Under the pieces are notes generated by a model that was given only the letters and a program-made list of their open reading frames with translations, searched no databases and was not told the origin of the DNA. From JAGVSR01 sp963742405 (GTDB lineage Bacteria; Pseudomonadota; Alphaproteobacteria; Rhizobiales; Hyphomicrobiaceae): DNA of 64,000 nucleotides. The stretch is from NCBI GenBank assembly GCA_963742405.1, contig CAVUMB010000007.1:496001-560000 (forward strand), in the 5' to 3' direction. Below are positions 35,435-46,281 of this stretch, in pieces. The first letter of the stretch is position 1, and each line of letters starts with the position of its first letter. The translations under genes were made by a program, and so were the position numbers.

Positions 35435-36310
35435 ATGGCTGGGCATAAGCACATTGACGAGGTAACCGGCGTCGAGACCACCGGGCACGTCTGGGACGGC
35501 GATCTGCAAGAGTTGAACAAGCCGCTGCCGCGTTGGTGGCTGTATGTTTTCTATGCCTGCGTCGTCTGGGCATTTGGCTACTGGATGGTCTACCCGGCGT
35601 GGCCGACGCTCTCCGGCTATACCCACGGCTACCTGGGTTACAGTCAGCGCGCTCAGGTGGCCAAGGACGTGCAGGCCGCGAAAGTCGCGCAGGAAACTTT
35701 TCGCCAGGGCATCGCCGCTACGCCCATCACCGACGTCAAAGGTAAGGAAGAGCTGTTTCAGTTTGCCCTTGCCGGCGGCGCTGCGGCCTTCGGCGACAAT
35801 TGTTCGGGCTGTCATGGTCGCGGCGCGCAAGGCGCCATAGGCTATCCGAACTTGAACGATGACGACTGGATCTGGGGCGGTACACTCGAACAGGTCGAAC
35901 ACACCATCGCCTACGGTATCCGCAACGGTCATGATCAGGCGCGCAACACTCCGATGCCGCGTTTCGGTCTCGACGGCGTTCTAGAACCCGCAGCGATCGC
36001 CGACGCCGCCAATTACGTTCGTTCGCTGTCGGGCTCCGACGGCGTCGACAAGGCAGCCGTCGAACGCGGCAAGGCAACCTTTGCCGAGCAGTGCGCCGCC
36101 TGTCATGGCGAAAACGGCCAGGGCAATTTGGAACTTGGCGCACCCAACCTCTCCGACGGCATCTGGCTGTACGGCGGCTCGCAGGAAGCGGTAACGCAGA
36201 GCATTGTCACCGGCCGTGGCGGCGCTATGCCCGCTTGGTCGCTGCGTCTCGATCCGGTCACCGTGAAGATGCTTGCCGTCTATGTTCATTCACTGGGTGG
36301 CGGCAAATAG
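35435..36310 (+). CDS. ccoP: cbb3-type cytochrome c oxidase di-heme subunit III
   Basis: 291 residues. N-terminal anchor (WWLYVFYACVVWAFGYWMVY), then two cytochrome c domains with CSGCH (near residue 126) and CAACH (near 220). It accepts electrons from soluble cytochrome c. Two bases after ccoQ; the N-terminal domain has the typical HIDEVTGVETTGHVWDG segment. Confidence 0.96.
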   Translation: MAGHKHIDEVTGVETTGHVWDGDLQELNKPLPRWWLYVFYACVVWAFGYWMVYPAWPTLSGYTHGYLGYSQRAQVAKDVQAAKVAQETFRQGIAATPITDVKGKEELFQFALAGGAAAFGDNCSGCHGRGAQGAIGYPNLNDDDWIWGGTLEQVEHTIAYGIRNGHDQARNTPMPRFGLDGVLEPAAIADAANYVRSLSGSDGVDKAAVERGKATFAEQCAACHGENGQGNLELGAPNLSDGIWLYGGSQEAVTQSIVTGRGGAMPAWSLRLDPVTVKMLAVYVHSLGGGK

Positions 36311-36362
36311 ACCCGCCGCCCGGCTGTCTCGCCGCATTGCCGAGACGAGGATCGCTTCGGAT

Positions 36363-37879
36363 ATGAACACCATGGAACCTCCAGGCCCGTTCAAGCCCGA
36401 AGATTTTCTCGTCGAGGCAGCGCCCGGCGTTGCTCGCCTCGATATCGACGCCGTGCGACAGCCAAAGGCCCACCGCGGCAAGGCAGCCGATGAGGCTGTC
36501 GGAAGCTGGGCTGGCAAGCCCGCGATTTATCCCAAACTAGCGCGGGGCAGCTTCCGAAACGTCAAGTGGATCGTGATGGCGGTCACGCTTGGTATTTATT
36601 ACCTGTTGCCGTGGATCCGCTTTGATCGCGGCTCAGGCCTTCCCGACCAGTTTTTCCTCGTCGATTTCGCCAACCAGCGCCTGCTCCTCGGCCCGCTCGA
36701 AATCTGGGCCCAGGAATTCTATTACGTCACCGGACTGCTCATCATCTCCGCCCTCGGTCTCTTTCTCGTCACGTCCATCGCCGGTCGCGTCTGGTGCGGC
36801 TACACGTGCCCGCAAACCGTCTGGACCGACCTGATGATCGCCGTCGAACGGTTTTGGCAGGGCGATCGAAACACCCACATGCGTCGCGACCAGAACGGCT
36901 GGACCTTTGACCGCATCTGGCGCAAGGCCATCACGCACGTGTCGTGGCTGCTCATCGGTCTTTTCACGGGTGGCGCGCTGGTCTTCTACTTCCGCGACGC
37001 GCCGACGCTGGCCAATGAACTGCTCACCGGCACCGCCCCGATGGTGGCCTACGCCTTCGTCGGCATCTTCACGCTGACGACCTACCTGCTGGGCGGCATC
37101 GCCCGCGAGCAGGTCTGCATTTACATGTGCCCCTGGCCACGCATCCAGGGCGCCATGCTCGATCATCATAGCCTGCTGCATATCCTACCGCGACGTGCGC
37201 GGCGAGCCACGTGCCCCGCATAAAAAGGGCGACACCTGGGACGACCGGGGCGACTGCGTCGATTGCAAAGCCTGCGTTGCCGTCTGCCCGATGGGCATCG
37301 ATATCCGCAACGGACCACAGCTTGAATGCATTCAGTGCGCGCTATGCATCGACGCCTGCAATGACATCATGGACAAGATCGACCGTCCGCGCGGCCTCAT
37401 TGCCTACACCACCGAGCGCAACCAGGAGAGCAAGACGTCGGGGCCGCGCGATGGACTTCGCATCGTTCGTCCGCGCACCATTCTTTATTCCGTAGCTATC
37501 GCCATTGTCGGTTCGGTCATGCTTTGGGCGCTGCTCAATCGCTCAAGCGTCGATGTGAGCGGTCATTCCCGACCGTAATCCGCTGTTCGTGCAACTCTCA
37601 GATGGCGGCATTCGCAACGGCTACACGGTGAAGATCGTCAACAAGCATCAGACGCCGCGCCGGTTCAAGATCGACGTCGCTGGCATCGACGGTCTCGCCA
37701 CCACGATCATCGGTCATGACGACCAAAGCATTCCGATCGAAGTCGGGCCGTCCAACGTCAAGGCGCTCAAAGTGTTCGCCGCCCTGCCGCGCGATAAAGT
37801 CAAGACACTGACGTCGGATTCGACGCCCCTGACAGTCACCGTCACCGAGATCGACGGCGACGCCATCGTCAAGCCGTGA
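36363..37879 (+). pseudogene. ccoG: cbb3 oxidase accessory protein CcoG (FixG), two frameshifts
   Basis: ATG at 36363 chosen (MNTMEPPGPFKPEDFLVEAA). Membrane-bound ferredoxin: RVWCGYTCPQTVWTDL, REQVCIYMCPWPRIQGAML, then CVDCKACVAVCPMGIDIRNG and CIQCALCIDAC for two [4Fe-4S] clusters, and a C-terminal Ig-like domain (VKIVNKHQTPRRFKIDVAG). An extra C near 37178 (ctgctgcatatcc) and an extra G near 37560 (gtgagcggtcatt) break the frame. FixG is needed for cbb3 assembly, probably as a copper reductase. Sequence outside the indels is intact. Confidence 0.88.
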
Positions 37880-37903
37880 TACAAGCTTCCGGAGCCCTGG
37901 CCC

Positions 37904-38465
37904 ATGAGTACAGCCATCTCGAATGCCGGCCCTCAAGTCATCGCAACCACAACCGCGGCCCACCAAACAGCGCATGCGCAAGGAAATCACCGGACGCCAT
38001 GTTCTCTTTCTGATGCTCGGCTTCTTCGCCGTCATCATCGCGACGGACTCCTTCCTGGTCTACAAAGCCATCTCCACGTTCGGCGGTATCGAAACCGCAC
38101 GACGCTTACCGAAAAGGTCTGGCCTATAACGATCGCATCGCCGAAGAGCGCGCCCAAGCTGCCCTTGGCTGGACAAAGGACGCGCGCCTCGATGCCGAGC
38201 GTGGCGAACTGCGCCTGACCGTCCGCGACAAAGATCAGAAAGGTGTCAGCGACTGCAGATCACGGCGTTGTTCGGCCGGCCGGCCACCAATACGCAACGA
38301 TCGCATCCTCAAGCTGACGCAAATAGCGGCGATGGAGAATACATGGCAATCGTAGGCACCTCGAAGCCGGGCAACTGGGTGGCGACGATTGCAGCACGTG
38401 AGGCGCTGAGCGGCACTGATCGCGTCGTCTACCAGTCGAAGGTACGTCTATGGAAGGCGCCGTAA
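37904..38465 (+). pseudogene. ccoH: FixH/CcoH family protein, several frameshifts
   Basis: One N-terminal membrane helix (RHVLFLMLGFFAVIIATDSF), then the FixH domain in pieces: GLAYNDRIAEERAQAALGW, LRLTVRDKDQKGV, LQITALFGRPATNTQ, and NWVATIAAREALSGTDRVVY. Frame changes are needed near 37955, 38095 and 38255. About 187 codons in all, the expected length. Needed for cbb3 oxidase assembly. Indels here begin the error-dense block that runs to about 42.75 kb. Confidence 0.8.
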
Positions 38466-40688
38466 GGGCGACGGCCCAATCGCGACGTCACCGCGAGCGC
38501 CCGCCACATCGCTGCCGGCGCGCGAAACGCAGGTTTTTACTGCACCTGAGATCATGTGCGGCGGTTGTCTTGAAGACGATCGAAACCACACTCGCCGACA
38601 CACCAGGCGTCGTCAACGGCCCGCGCCAATCTCTAGCGCTCGTCGCGTCACCGTCACGTTCGATCCTGCGGTCACCTCGCCCGGAACTCGTGGTCGCGGC
38701 CATAAAACGCGCCGGCTTCTCGGCGGCCCCGCTGATCGATGGCGGCGATGAAATCCATGCTGCCCGCGTCGGTGAATTGTTGCCGCGCGTCGGCGTAGCC
38801 GGATTTGCCGCCGCCAACATCATGCTGCTCTCGGTTTCCGTCTGGTCGGGCCATGCCTCCGACATGGACGACAGCATGAAGACGCTATTTCACTGGATTT
38901 CCGCTCTCATCGCGTCTGCCGGCGATCGCCTATGCGGCGCAGCCGTTCTTCAAGTCGGCCTATGCCGCCCTGTCCGCGCGCCGCCTCAATATGGACGTGC
39001 CGATCTCTCTCGGCATTACGCTCGCCACCGCGATGAGCTTCGTCCAGACCATGCGCGGGACCGACCACGTCTATTTTGACGCGGCCGCGATGCTGGTTTT
39101 CTTCCTGCTGATCGGCCGTCTGCTCGATGAGCAGCATGCGCGCCCGCACGCGCAGCGCGGCAGAAAATCTGATGAGCCTTGAAAGCGCTGACGGCGACGT
39201 CCTCGATCCGGACGGAACCGTTCGCCAGATCCCATCACGCAATCTAACTCCCGGCATGACGATGATCGTCGCGGCCGGCGAACGGATTGCCGCCGATGGC
39301 ATTGTCGGATGGCGACAGCGAGATCGACGAAAGTCTGCTCAGCGGCGAAACGCTACCGAAGGCGGTTCGCGCGGCGAGCGCGTTCACGCTGGCACGCTCA
39401 ATACCGCCGCCCCTTGCGCGGTCACGACCACCGCCACGGAAGACAACACGCTGCTGGCGGAACTGTCTCGTCTAATGCTGGCCGGAGAGCAGACGCGAGG
39501 CCGCTACGTGCGCCTCGCCGATCGCGCCGCGCGGCTCTATGCTCCCGCCGTCCATCTCCTCGGCCTCGGCGACGCTGATCGGCTGGCTCGTCACGGGCCA
39601 CGGCTGGGAAATGGCGCTGACCAATGCCATCGCGGTTCTCATCATCACCTGCCCATGCGCTCTGGCGCTGGCCGTGCCGGCCGTCCAGGTCGCCGCCATC
39701 AGCCGCCTCTTCGGGCAAGGCGTTCTCGTCAAGGCAGCTGACGGGCTCGAACGGCTTTCGGAAGTCGATACCATCGTCTTCGACAAGACCGGCACGCTCA
39801 GCATCGGCGAACCTTCTCTTACTCTCGACCAGCCGATCGACGCTGATGTTCTCGCTCGCGCCGCCGGTCTCGCCGTTGTCAGCCGGCACCCTACGCTCAG
39901 GCCTGGTCCGCGCCGCTCGCGCCCGCGGCATCGCTTTTGAGCCCCAGCTCGGTGTCACGGGAATTCCCAGGCTCCGGCCTCTCGCTGGCCACGCCGGACG
40001 GCGAAGAGCGACTCGGCTCCGCCTTGTTCACGGGCGCAGCCGTCACCGATCCGCGCCACATCGCGTCGCTGTGGTATGCCCGCCCGGGCCGCGCGCTGGT
40101 CGGATTCCGCTTCGAAGATCGTCTGCGCAGCGATGCGCCCGAGACCATCGCCGCACTGCAAGCCGCCGGCTACCGCATCGAGATTCTGTCCGGAGATCGC
40201 CCCGACGCGGTCGCTGATGCCGCCACACGCACTGGGCGTCACGGCCTACCAAGGGCGGGGTTCGCCCGGATGAGAAACTCAACCGTCTCGCGCGTTGAAG
40301 CGCACGGTCGGACCACTCTGATGGTCGGCGACGGACTGAATGACGCCCCCGCACTCGCGGCCGGTCATGCGTCCCTGTCCCCGTCCGCCGCGGCCGACAT
40401 TGCTCAGAACGCGGCCGACGCCGTCTTCCAGGGCGAGAAGCTCGGGTGCCGTGGTCGAAATGCTGAAGGTCGCGCGCCGCGCCCATCGCATGGCGCTCGA
40501 AAATTTCGGTATCGCCTTCTTTACAACATTGCGTTCGTACCGATGGCCGTGCTGGGCTACGTTACGCCACTGTTGGCTGCGATCGCGATGTCCACCTCGT
40601 CGATCCTCGTGACCGGCAATGCACTGCGCCTGCGTACGATGAAGCTGTCGCTCGACCGTGTGCCGCAAACAGGAGTAGGCAGTCATGA
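38450..40688 (+). pseudogene. ccoI: copper-translocating P1B-type ATPase CcoI (FixI), broken by many indels
   Basis: All marks of the family are present but spread over the three frames: metal site PEIMCGGC, LFHWISALIA, LNMDVPISLGITLATAMSF, actuator SEIDESLLSGETLPKAV, membrane motif TCPCALALAVPAVQVAA, phosphorylation site DKTGTLSIG, and hinge VGDGLNDAPALAAGHASL. At least ten frame changes are needed (six of them between 38540 and 38700). It supplies copper for cbb3 oxidase. The N-terminus and the exact end (a stop near 40678 or 40688) cannot be fixed. The pattern of many indels with no stop-generating substitutions points to poor consensus. Confidence 0.8.
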
Positions 40689-40863
40689 CATCGCTCTGGC
40701 CTGGCTCATTCCCGCCGCGTTGTTTCTCGGGCTCCTCGGTCTGGCAGCGTTTCTGTGGGCTCTGAAGAACGGACAGTACGAGGATCTCGAAGGCGCCGGT
40801 TGGCGAGCGCTCGAAGACGATCCACCCGGCCCGCAGAAAAAATCCAAACCGACAGCCAAGTGA
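40685..40863 (+). pseudogene. ccoS: cbb3 oxidase assembly protein CcoS, one missing base
   Basis: The segment IALAWLIPAALFLGLLGLAA, then FLWALKNGQYEDLEGAGWRALEDD, is typical CcoS (about 59 residues, one helix). The ATG at 40685 is out of frame by one base, so a base is missing close to the start; as given, the sequence is fused in frame with the end of ccoI. Confidence 0.8.
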
Positions 40864-40873
40864 CCGCACGGCG

Positions 40874-41566
40874 ATGGACGGCACCGAGATCACATTCCTG
40901 GGCGGCTTGGTGTTGGGTCTCGCAAGTACCCTCCACTGCAGCGCCATGTGCGGAGCGATTTCCTGCAGCGCGCTCTCTCGCTCGGACCCGCAACTGGGTG
41001 GCGTCGCGTCGGTTACGCCGTTCTTCTGAACGTCGGCCGTATCGTCGCCTACGGGGTCCTTGGCATCGTCGCCTCGCTTGTCGGCTCGGCCAGTCATCCG
41101 GCCGCAGACGACGTCAATTATCGCGTCTGCTGCAGTACATCGGTGCTGCTGTGCTCATGTTCACAGGCCTATCGATGGCCGGCATGATGCCGCGGGTCGC
41201 CTTTCTTGATGGCGCCATGACACGTCTCTCCAGTGCCGTGGCGCGCCTCACGCGTCCATTGCATGGCACGGCGGCAGCTCCGCTGGGCTCGGGGTGATTT
41301 GGGGCCTGAATCCCTGCCCGATGGTCTACGCCGCCCTCTTCACCGCGACGCTCACGGCTTCACCTTGGGGCGGCCTCTCGGTCATGGCGGGCTTCGGCCT
41401 CGGTACGCTGCCGGGCGTGCTCGTCGCAGGTTTGGGTCTCGCGTCGCTGCGCGGTTTGGAAGCCAGCCGCGCGATTCAGATCGCCACCGGAGTGTTCATT
41501 GCCGTCCTTGGCTTTGCCTCACTCTACGTCCCCGCCGCCCATATCGCCGCGTGGTGCCTGACCTGA
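40874..41566 (+). pseudogene. TauE/SafE-like (heavy-metal/sulfite exporter family) membrane protein, frameshifted
   Basis: Begins MDGTEITFLGGLVLGLASTLHC, continues with NVGRIVAYGVLGIVASLVGSA, YIGAAVLMFTGLSMAGMMPR and ends with the family block WGLNPCPMVYAALFTATLTA and FIAVLGFASLYVPAA. Three frame changes (near 40980, 41125 and 41295). Genes of this family commonly follow ccoS and may take part in copper handling for the oxidase; substrate not known. Confidence 0.72.
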
Positions 41567-41635
41567 CCATCATGCCCCGGACGGGGCCCAACCGAAAAAG
41601 TGGAACTTATCGTCGGCCCAACCCATATTGCAGGC

Positions 41636-43127
41636 ATGGACGCATCACACCCACTGCTGATCCCTTTCGACAATTCCTATGCTCGCTTGCCGGAACGCTT
41701 CTACGCGCGCCAGCGCCCGACCCCGGTGGTGGCCCCCGCCCTTGTGCGCGTCAATACGGGGCTCGCCCGCGAACTGGGCCTCGACCCCGCCGCGCTCGCC
41801 TCGCCCGAAGGCGTCGCCGTTCTTGCAGGTAACTGATTGCGGACGGCAGCGATCCCATCGCCATGGCCTACGCCGGGCACCAGTTCGGAAGTTTCGTTCC
41901 CGCAACTCGGTGACGGCCGCGCCATACTGATCGGAGAACTCGTCGGTCGTGACGGCACTCGTCGCGACATCCACCTCAAAGGCGCCGGTCCCACCCCTAT
42001 TCGCGCAGGGGCGATGGCCGTGCGGCGCTCGGTCCGGTGCTACGCGAATACATCGTCAGCGAAGCCTTCGCCGCTCTCGGCATCCCGACGACGCGCGCAC
42101 TGGCCGCGGTGACGACCGGCGAACACGTCTATCGCGAAGACGCCGCTCCCCGGTGCCATTCTCGCCCGCGTCGCATCGAGCCACCTCCGCGTCGGCACGT
42201 TTCAGTACTTCGCCGCCCGTAAAGATACTGACGCGATCCGCACGCTCGCCGATTACGCCATCGCCCGTCATTTCCCTGACATGGTAGAGGGTCCGGAAAA
42301 ATATCGCGGCCTGCTCTCGGCCGTCATCGCCCGCCAGGCGAAACTTGATTGCGTGCTGGATGCACGTTGGCTTCATTCACGGCGTCATGAACACCGACAA
42401 CACGTCGATTGCCGGTGAGACCATTGACTTCGGTCCCTGCGCGTTCATGGACACCTATCATCCCTCGACCGTCTACAGTTCTGTCGATTACGCGGGCCGA
42501 TACGCCTTCGCCAATCAACCGGCGATTGCCAACTGGAACCTTGTCCGGTTCGCTGAAACGCTTCTGCCCCTGCTGGGCGACACGCAAGAAGAAGCCGTTG
42601 CTGCCGCGCAGGAGCGCATCGACGCCTATCCGGCCCTTTTCCAGTCCGCCATCGCTGATGGATATGCGGCCAAGCTCGGCTTGTCACGAACGAACGGCCG
42701 ACGACACCCCTCTGATCCAGGACGTGCTCACGGTCATGGCCGACGGTGGGCTGACTTCACGCTGACGTTCCGTGCCCTCGCGGATGCAGCCGAAGACCCG
42801 GCGCATGAAGCAGCTCTTCGCACGCTCTTCACCGACGCCTCGGCACTCGATGACTGGCTCGCTCGCTGGCGATTGAGACTTGCGAAGGAAAACCACACAC
42901 CGTCCCAAATTGCAGCCCGAATGCGCGCGGTGAATCCTATCATCATCCCGCGCAACCATTTGGTCGAAGCTGCAATAAAGGCCGCGGTCTCGCGCGGTGA
43001 TTTAGCCCCGTTCCACCGTCTCGTCGAGGAATTGGCCCGCCCGTTCGAAGACCGCCCCGGTATCGACGACCTGAAGCGCCCGCCCCAACCCGATGAGGTC
43101 GTGCACGCGACGTTCTGCGGAACCTGA
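41636..43127 (+). pseudogene. selO: SelO/YdiU family protein adenylyltransferase, frameshifted
   Basis: Starts MDASHPLLIPFDNSYARLPE. In pieces: PIAMAYAGHQFGSFV, RAILIGELVGRDGTRRDIHLKG, REYIVSEAFAALGIPTTRAL, WMHVGFIHGVMNTDNTSIAG (catalytic loop with NTDN), IDFGPCAFMDTYHP, PIIIPRNHLVEAAI. Frame changes are needed near 41835, 41885, 41990, 42150, 42355, 42695 and 42745, mostly within short runs of one base (e.g. cccgc for ccgc). SelO pseudokinases transfer AMP to proteins in redox homeostasis. No damage other than indels. Confidence 0.82.
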
Positions 43128-43130
43128 CCC

Positions 43131-44540
43131 TCAGCCGCTCCGCGCGACAGCTCGCCGCCATTTGCGAGGAGCAATCAGATAGCCGACCTGTCCGCGCCCT
43201 CGCCAACGCACATCTTCCAGATAGTCAAACACCTCGCGCGGATGCAGCGGCTGCCCGTCGATGGCAATCCGCACGCGGTCCTGGTGCTGCAACTCCGTCA
43301 ACAACGGCTGTGCCGTCTTCTCCAGCATCACGATGGTCGCGATGGTCCGGCGCGGCATATGCGGCGGGATACGCGCGAATAGGCTGGCGACGAGATCCTG
43401 CACCCGCCGCGATAATCGTGTCGAAAGCCGCCCGAGCCATGCGATCAGCCGGATCGAAGTGTCTTCGCGAAAGCGCCAGCCGTGCACCTCCATCCATTCA
43501 AACAGCTTTGTCATGATGAAATCCTGGTGCCGGATCTGCGCGGTATAGCGATAGTCCTGCCACTCCGCCACGAGGTCGAGCGACGGCTCGATCTCCAAGT
43601 CGCCGGGCGCAAACGACACGTCCGCTGTCACACCGATTCTCTTGTAGAACGCCGCGTTCGATGCGTTGAACCGTGTCGGGAACGCCGGCAATCTCAGCCG
43701 TCCTTCGCTGGCGTCGTCGAAGGCGATCCGCACCAGCTTGGAGCAGAACAACCTGTTCGACGGCCCAAGCTGCATGGAAAAATCATAAAGGATCGGCGAG
43801 CCCGCATCGAGCGACCGCTTCACATGATCGTGGATCAGCTTCGCCGCCCGCGACGCCAGTTCCGCATCGCGATGTCGAAACAGCATGGCTCGTGCGATGC
43901 CGTGGTCGAGGGCCTCCTTGAGTGGCGTGATCACCGCACCAGCCTCGATCAGCGCCTCAACCAGAACGCTGCGCCCCGCGTCATCGACGTACACAATCGC
44001 CGTATGACTGAACTGGCTATCGACGTCCCCGATGCGTGCGATGGCGGCACTGTTGGTTCGCGTGCCACGGACAAGAACGACATCGCCGGAGCGGAAGGCA
44101 ATCGGCTGGCCGGTATCGAATGCCGGATGAACGAACGTGTTGAATGAGAGTTCGCTGAATGCCCGCTGCGGCGCGTCGGTCGCGGTCCCGAAGGCATGGT
44201 CCCAATGCGCTTCTCCCGCCATATCCGAAGCGTACCGAAGAACGCGCAGCGTATCGCGCGCAGCATGTTGAGCCTCTCGCGTCATGAGCCCTTGAGCGTG
44301 CCACTCTGCAATCCGGTCGCGAATGCGGGTGCGCAGAAGAAACATTTCGGACATGACGGCGGGAGCAACGGCCTTCCGGTCCGCGCGTGCGTATCGCGTC
44401 AGATCGCGCTCATAGACATTGATGTAAATCCGTCTGAGGTTGCGCACGATATCGTCGGCCTGCGCGACCGGCGCCTCTGCCAGCGACGTGAGTTCCGCGA
44501 AGTCGCGCACGATCTCGTTTTCGAAAGTGTCTGACAGCAC
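43131..44540 (-). CDS. YiiX/permuted NlpC/P60-type cysteine hydrolase
   Basis: About 469 residues from the GTG at 44540 (GGGGGA five bases upstream); a GTG 20 codons earlier is also possible. The permuted papain-like domain is in the middle: RSGDVVLVRGTRTNSAAIAR, catalytic His in SQFSHTAIVYVDDAG and Cys in LFCSKLVRIAFDDA. The regions on either side (about 150 N-terminal residues, and about 170 C-terminal with RLIAWLGRLSTRLSRRV) have no family I recognise. Such enzymes may cleave peptide or lipid-linked amide bonds. It is transcribed after argE. Confidence 0.72.
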   Translation of the reverse strand: MLSDTFENEIVRDFAELTSLAEAPVAQADDIVRNLRRIYINVYERDLTRYARADRKAVAPAVMSEMFLLRTRIRDRIAEWHAQGLMTREAQHAARDTLRVLRYASDMAGEAHWDHAFGTATDAPQRAFSELSFNTFVHPAFDTGQPIAFRSGDVVLVRGTRTNSAAIARIGDVDSQFSHTAIVYVDDAGRSVLVEALIEAGAVITPLKEALDHGIARAMLFRHRDAELASRAAKLIHDHVKRSLDAGSPILYDFSMQLGPSNRLFCSKLVRIAFDDASEGRLRLPAFPTRFNASNAAFYKRIGVTADVSFAPGDLEIEPSLDLVAEWQDYRYTAQIRHQDFIMTKLFEWMEVHGWRFREDTSIRLIAWLGRLSTRLSRRVQDLVASLFARIPPHMPRRTIATIVMLEKTAQPLLTELQHQDRVRIAIDGQPLHPREVFDYLEDVRWRGRGQVGYLIAPRKWRRAVARSG

Positions 44541-44645
44541 GGCATCCCCCGCCCGTCGCAGCACTCGCAAGCACTTGGAGCGCACGACACAGCCGCCCAC
44601 TAAGTGGCCTTGAACGCTGCGGAAGGCAAGCTTGAGTTGACCCGA

Positions 44646-45806
44646 TCAGGTCGCACACCAGTCCGCCAGCCGGTCCATGAACGTCATACATTTGTCGAGT
44701 TCGGCGGCCGCAATCCACTCGTTCGCGGTATGGGCCTGCGCAATATTGCCCGGCCCGCACACAACCGATGCCGCGCCGGCGTCCTGGAACAGCCCCGCCT
44801 CCGTCGCATAGGAGACAGCAAATGTTTCATTCTGCCCGGCCAATGCCAGCGCGAGTTCGACGGCCTCGGAGCCGTCACCCGCGCTGAACGGAGGTACATA
44901 GTTTTTCCGCGTGAGAGCAATACCGGCGTTCGGTGCCCGTGCCTTCATGGCCGGCAAGCACTGCGTTGCAATGAAGCGCTGCAGCCGGGTTTCGATCGCG
45001 CCGATGTCGAGCCCGGGCATCGAACGGATTTCGAACCCGAAGCGACATGACACCGGTACGATGTTCGATGCCGTGCCGCCTTCGATCGTTGTCACTTGCA
45101 AGGTTGGATAAGGCGGTTCGAAACGCGCGTCGGGCACAATTGCGGCAAGCTCGCTCTCGATCCGCGTCAGCTCACCAATGATGAGCCCGGCATACGTGAT
45201 CGCATTGACACCCAGGTGCGCCATGCTTGAATGCGCCGCCAGCCCCGCAATGTCGATTTGCCACCGCACCGGCCCCTTATGCGCATCGACAACTCGCATG
45301 TCCGTCGGTTCCCCGACAATGACGACGCGAGGCAGCGGCAGTTTCGTGCCCATCTCGGCAATCATCGGGCGGACTCCGATGCAGCCGATTTCCTCGTCAT
45401 AGGAAAACGCGATATGGACCGGCTTTTTGAGATTTGCGGCCTTGAAGCGTGGCACTGCGGCGAGCACGCAGGCCAGAAAACCTTTCATGTCGCTGGTGCC
45501 GCGTCCCCAATAGCGTCCGTCGCGGCTGATCAGAGTGAATGGATCAGTGTCCCACGCCTGACCATCGACGGGGACCACATCCGTGTGGCCCGATAGCGCA
45601 ACGCCCGGCACGTCGTGTGGGCCGATGGTGGCAAACAGCGACGCCTTCTGTCCATCGGCCGTCGGCACAAGAAACGACGCAACGCCGAGACCCCGCAGGT
45701 AATCTTCCACGTAAAGGATCAGCGCAATATTGGTTTTGTGGCTTGTCGTGTCGAAGCTGATGAGGCGTTCGAGAATGGCAGCCACGGTGTCGCCGGGCCT
45801 GTGCAT
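44646..45806 (-). CDS. argE: acetylornithine deacetylase
   Basis: 386 residues of the M20 metallopeptidase family. Metal-binding motif LSGHTDVVPVDGQAW and FSYDEEIGCIGVRPMI are present, and GRGTSDMKGFLACVLAA. It removes the acetyl group of N-acetylornithine in arginine synthesis. It follows apaG with one base between the genes. Succinyl-diaminopimelate desuccinylase is the closest alternative, but the sequence and length favour ArgE. Confidence 0.9.
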   Translation of the reverse strand: MHRPGDTVAAILERLISFDTTSHKTNIALILYVEDYLRGLGVASFLVPTADGQKASLFATIGPHDVPGVALSGHTDVVPVDGQAWDTDPFTLISRDGRYWGRGTSDMKGFLACVLAAVPRFKAANLKKPVHIAFSYDEEIGCIGVRPMIAEMGTKLPLPRVVIVGEPTDMRVVDAHKGPVRWQIDIAGLAAHSSMAHLGVNAITYAGLIIGELTRIESELAAIVPDARFEPPYPTLQVTTIEGGTASNIVPVSCRFGFEIRSMPGLDIGAIETRLQRFIATQCLPAMKARAPNAGIALTRKNYVPPFSAGDGSEAVELALALAGQNETFAVSYATEAGLFQDAGAASVVCGPGNIAQAHTANEWIAAAELDKCMTFMDRLADWCAT

Positions 45807-45807
45807 A

Positions 45808-46215
45808 TCAGTTCACGCTTTTGACGGTGAAGGGGCTGTCGAGCGAAAACGCCGGCACCGCGACATCGAACAGCCGCCCGCCGTCGCCTGCCATCTGGTA
45901 GCTGCCAACCATGATGCCCGACGGCGTTTGCAGCGGGCAGCCAGACGTATAGGTAAACGATTGCCCCGGATCGATCACCGGCGTTTGCCCCACAACACCC
46001 GGACCGCGAACTTCTTCCGTCCGCCCGGCGGCATCTGTGATGCGCCAGGATCGCGTCTTCAACTGCACAGGAACGCTGCCGTTGTTCTGGATCTCGATCG
46101 TGTAGCTCCAGAAGTAATAACCCTCGTCGGGTGAGGATTGCTCCGACTGATACTCCGGTCGGACCCGCACCGTTACGTCTTGGGTTTTGGCCTCGTAAAG
46201 AAAGTCGCCGCTCAC
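45808..46215 (-). CDS. apaG: ApaG protein
   Basis: 135 residues, one FN3-like ApaG domain: YYFWSYTIEIQNNGSVPVQL, TRSWRITDAAGRTEEVRGPG, FTYTSGCPLQTPSGIMVGSY. Linked to Co2+/Mg2+ resistance in enterics; exact molecular role unclear. Between metZ and argE on the minus strand, as in many Hyphomicrobiales. Confidence 0.95.
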   Translation of the reverse strand: MSGDFLYEAKTQDVTVRVRPEYQSEQSSPDEGYYFWSYTIEIQNNGSVPVQLKTRSWRITDAAGRTEEVRGPGVVGQTPVIDPGQSFTYTSGCPLQTPSGIMVGSYQMAGDGGRLFDVAVPAFSLDSPFTVKSVN

Positions 46216-46281
46216 AATCGTGTGTCCCTCTGCAGGTTGCAGCGAAGTTTAGGCGGCCTGAAGCAGCGGTCAACCCGCTGC

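Noticed and set aside
37900..42760. Reading the frame breaks as programmed frameshifting or a true degraded cluster
   Set aside because: Too many events, no slippery sequences common to them, and intact motifs in every frame; low-quality consensus is the simpler explanation.
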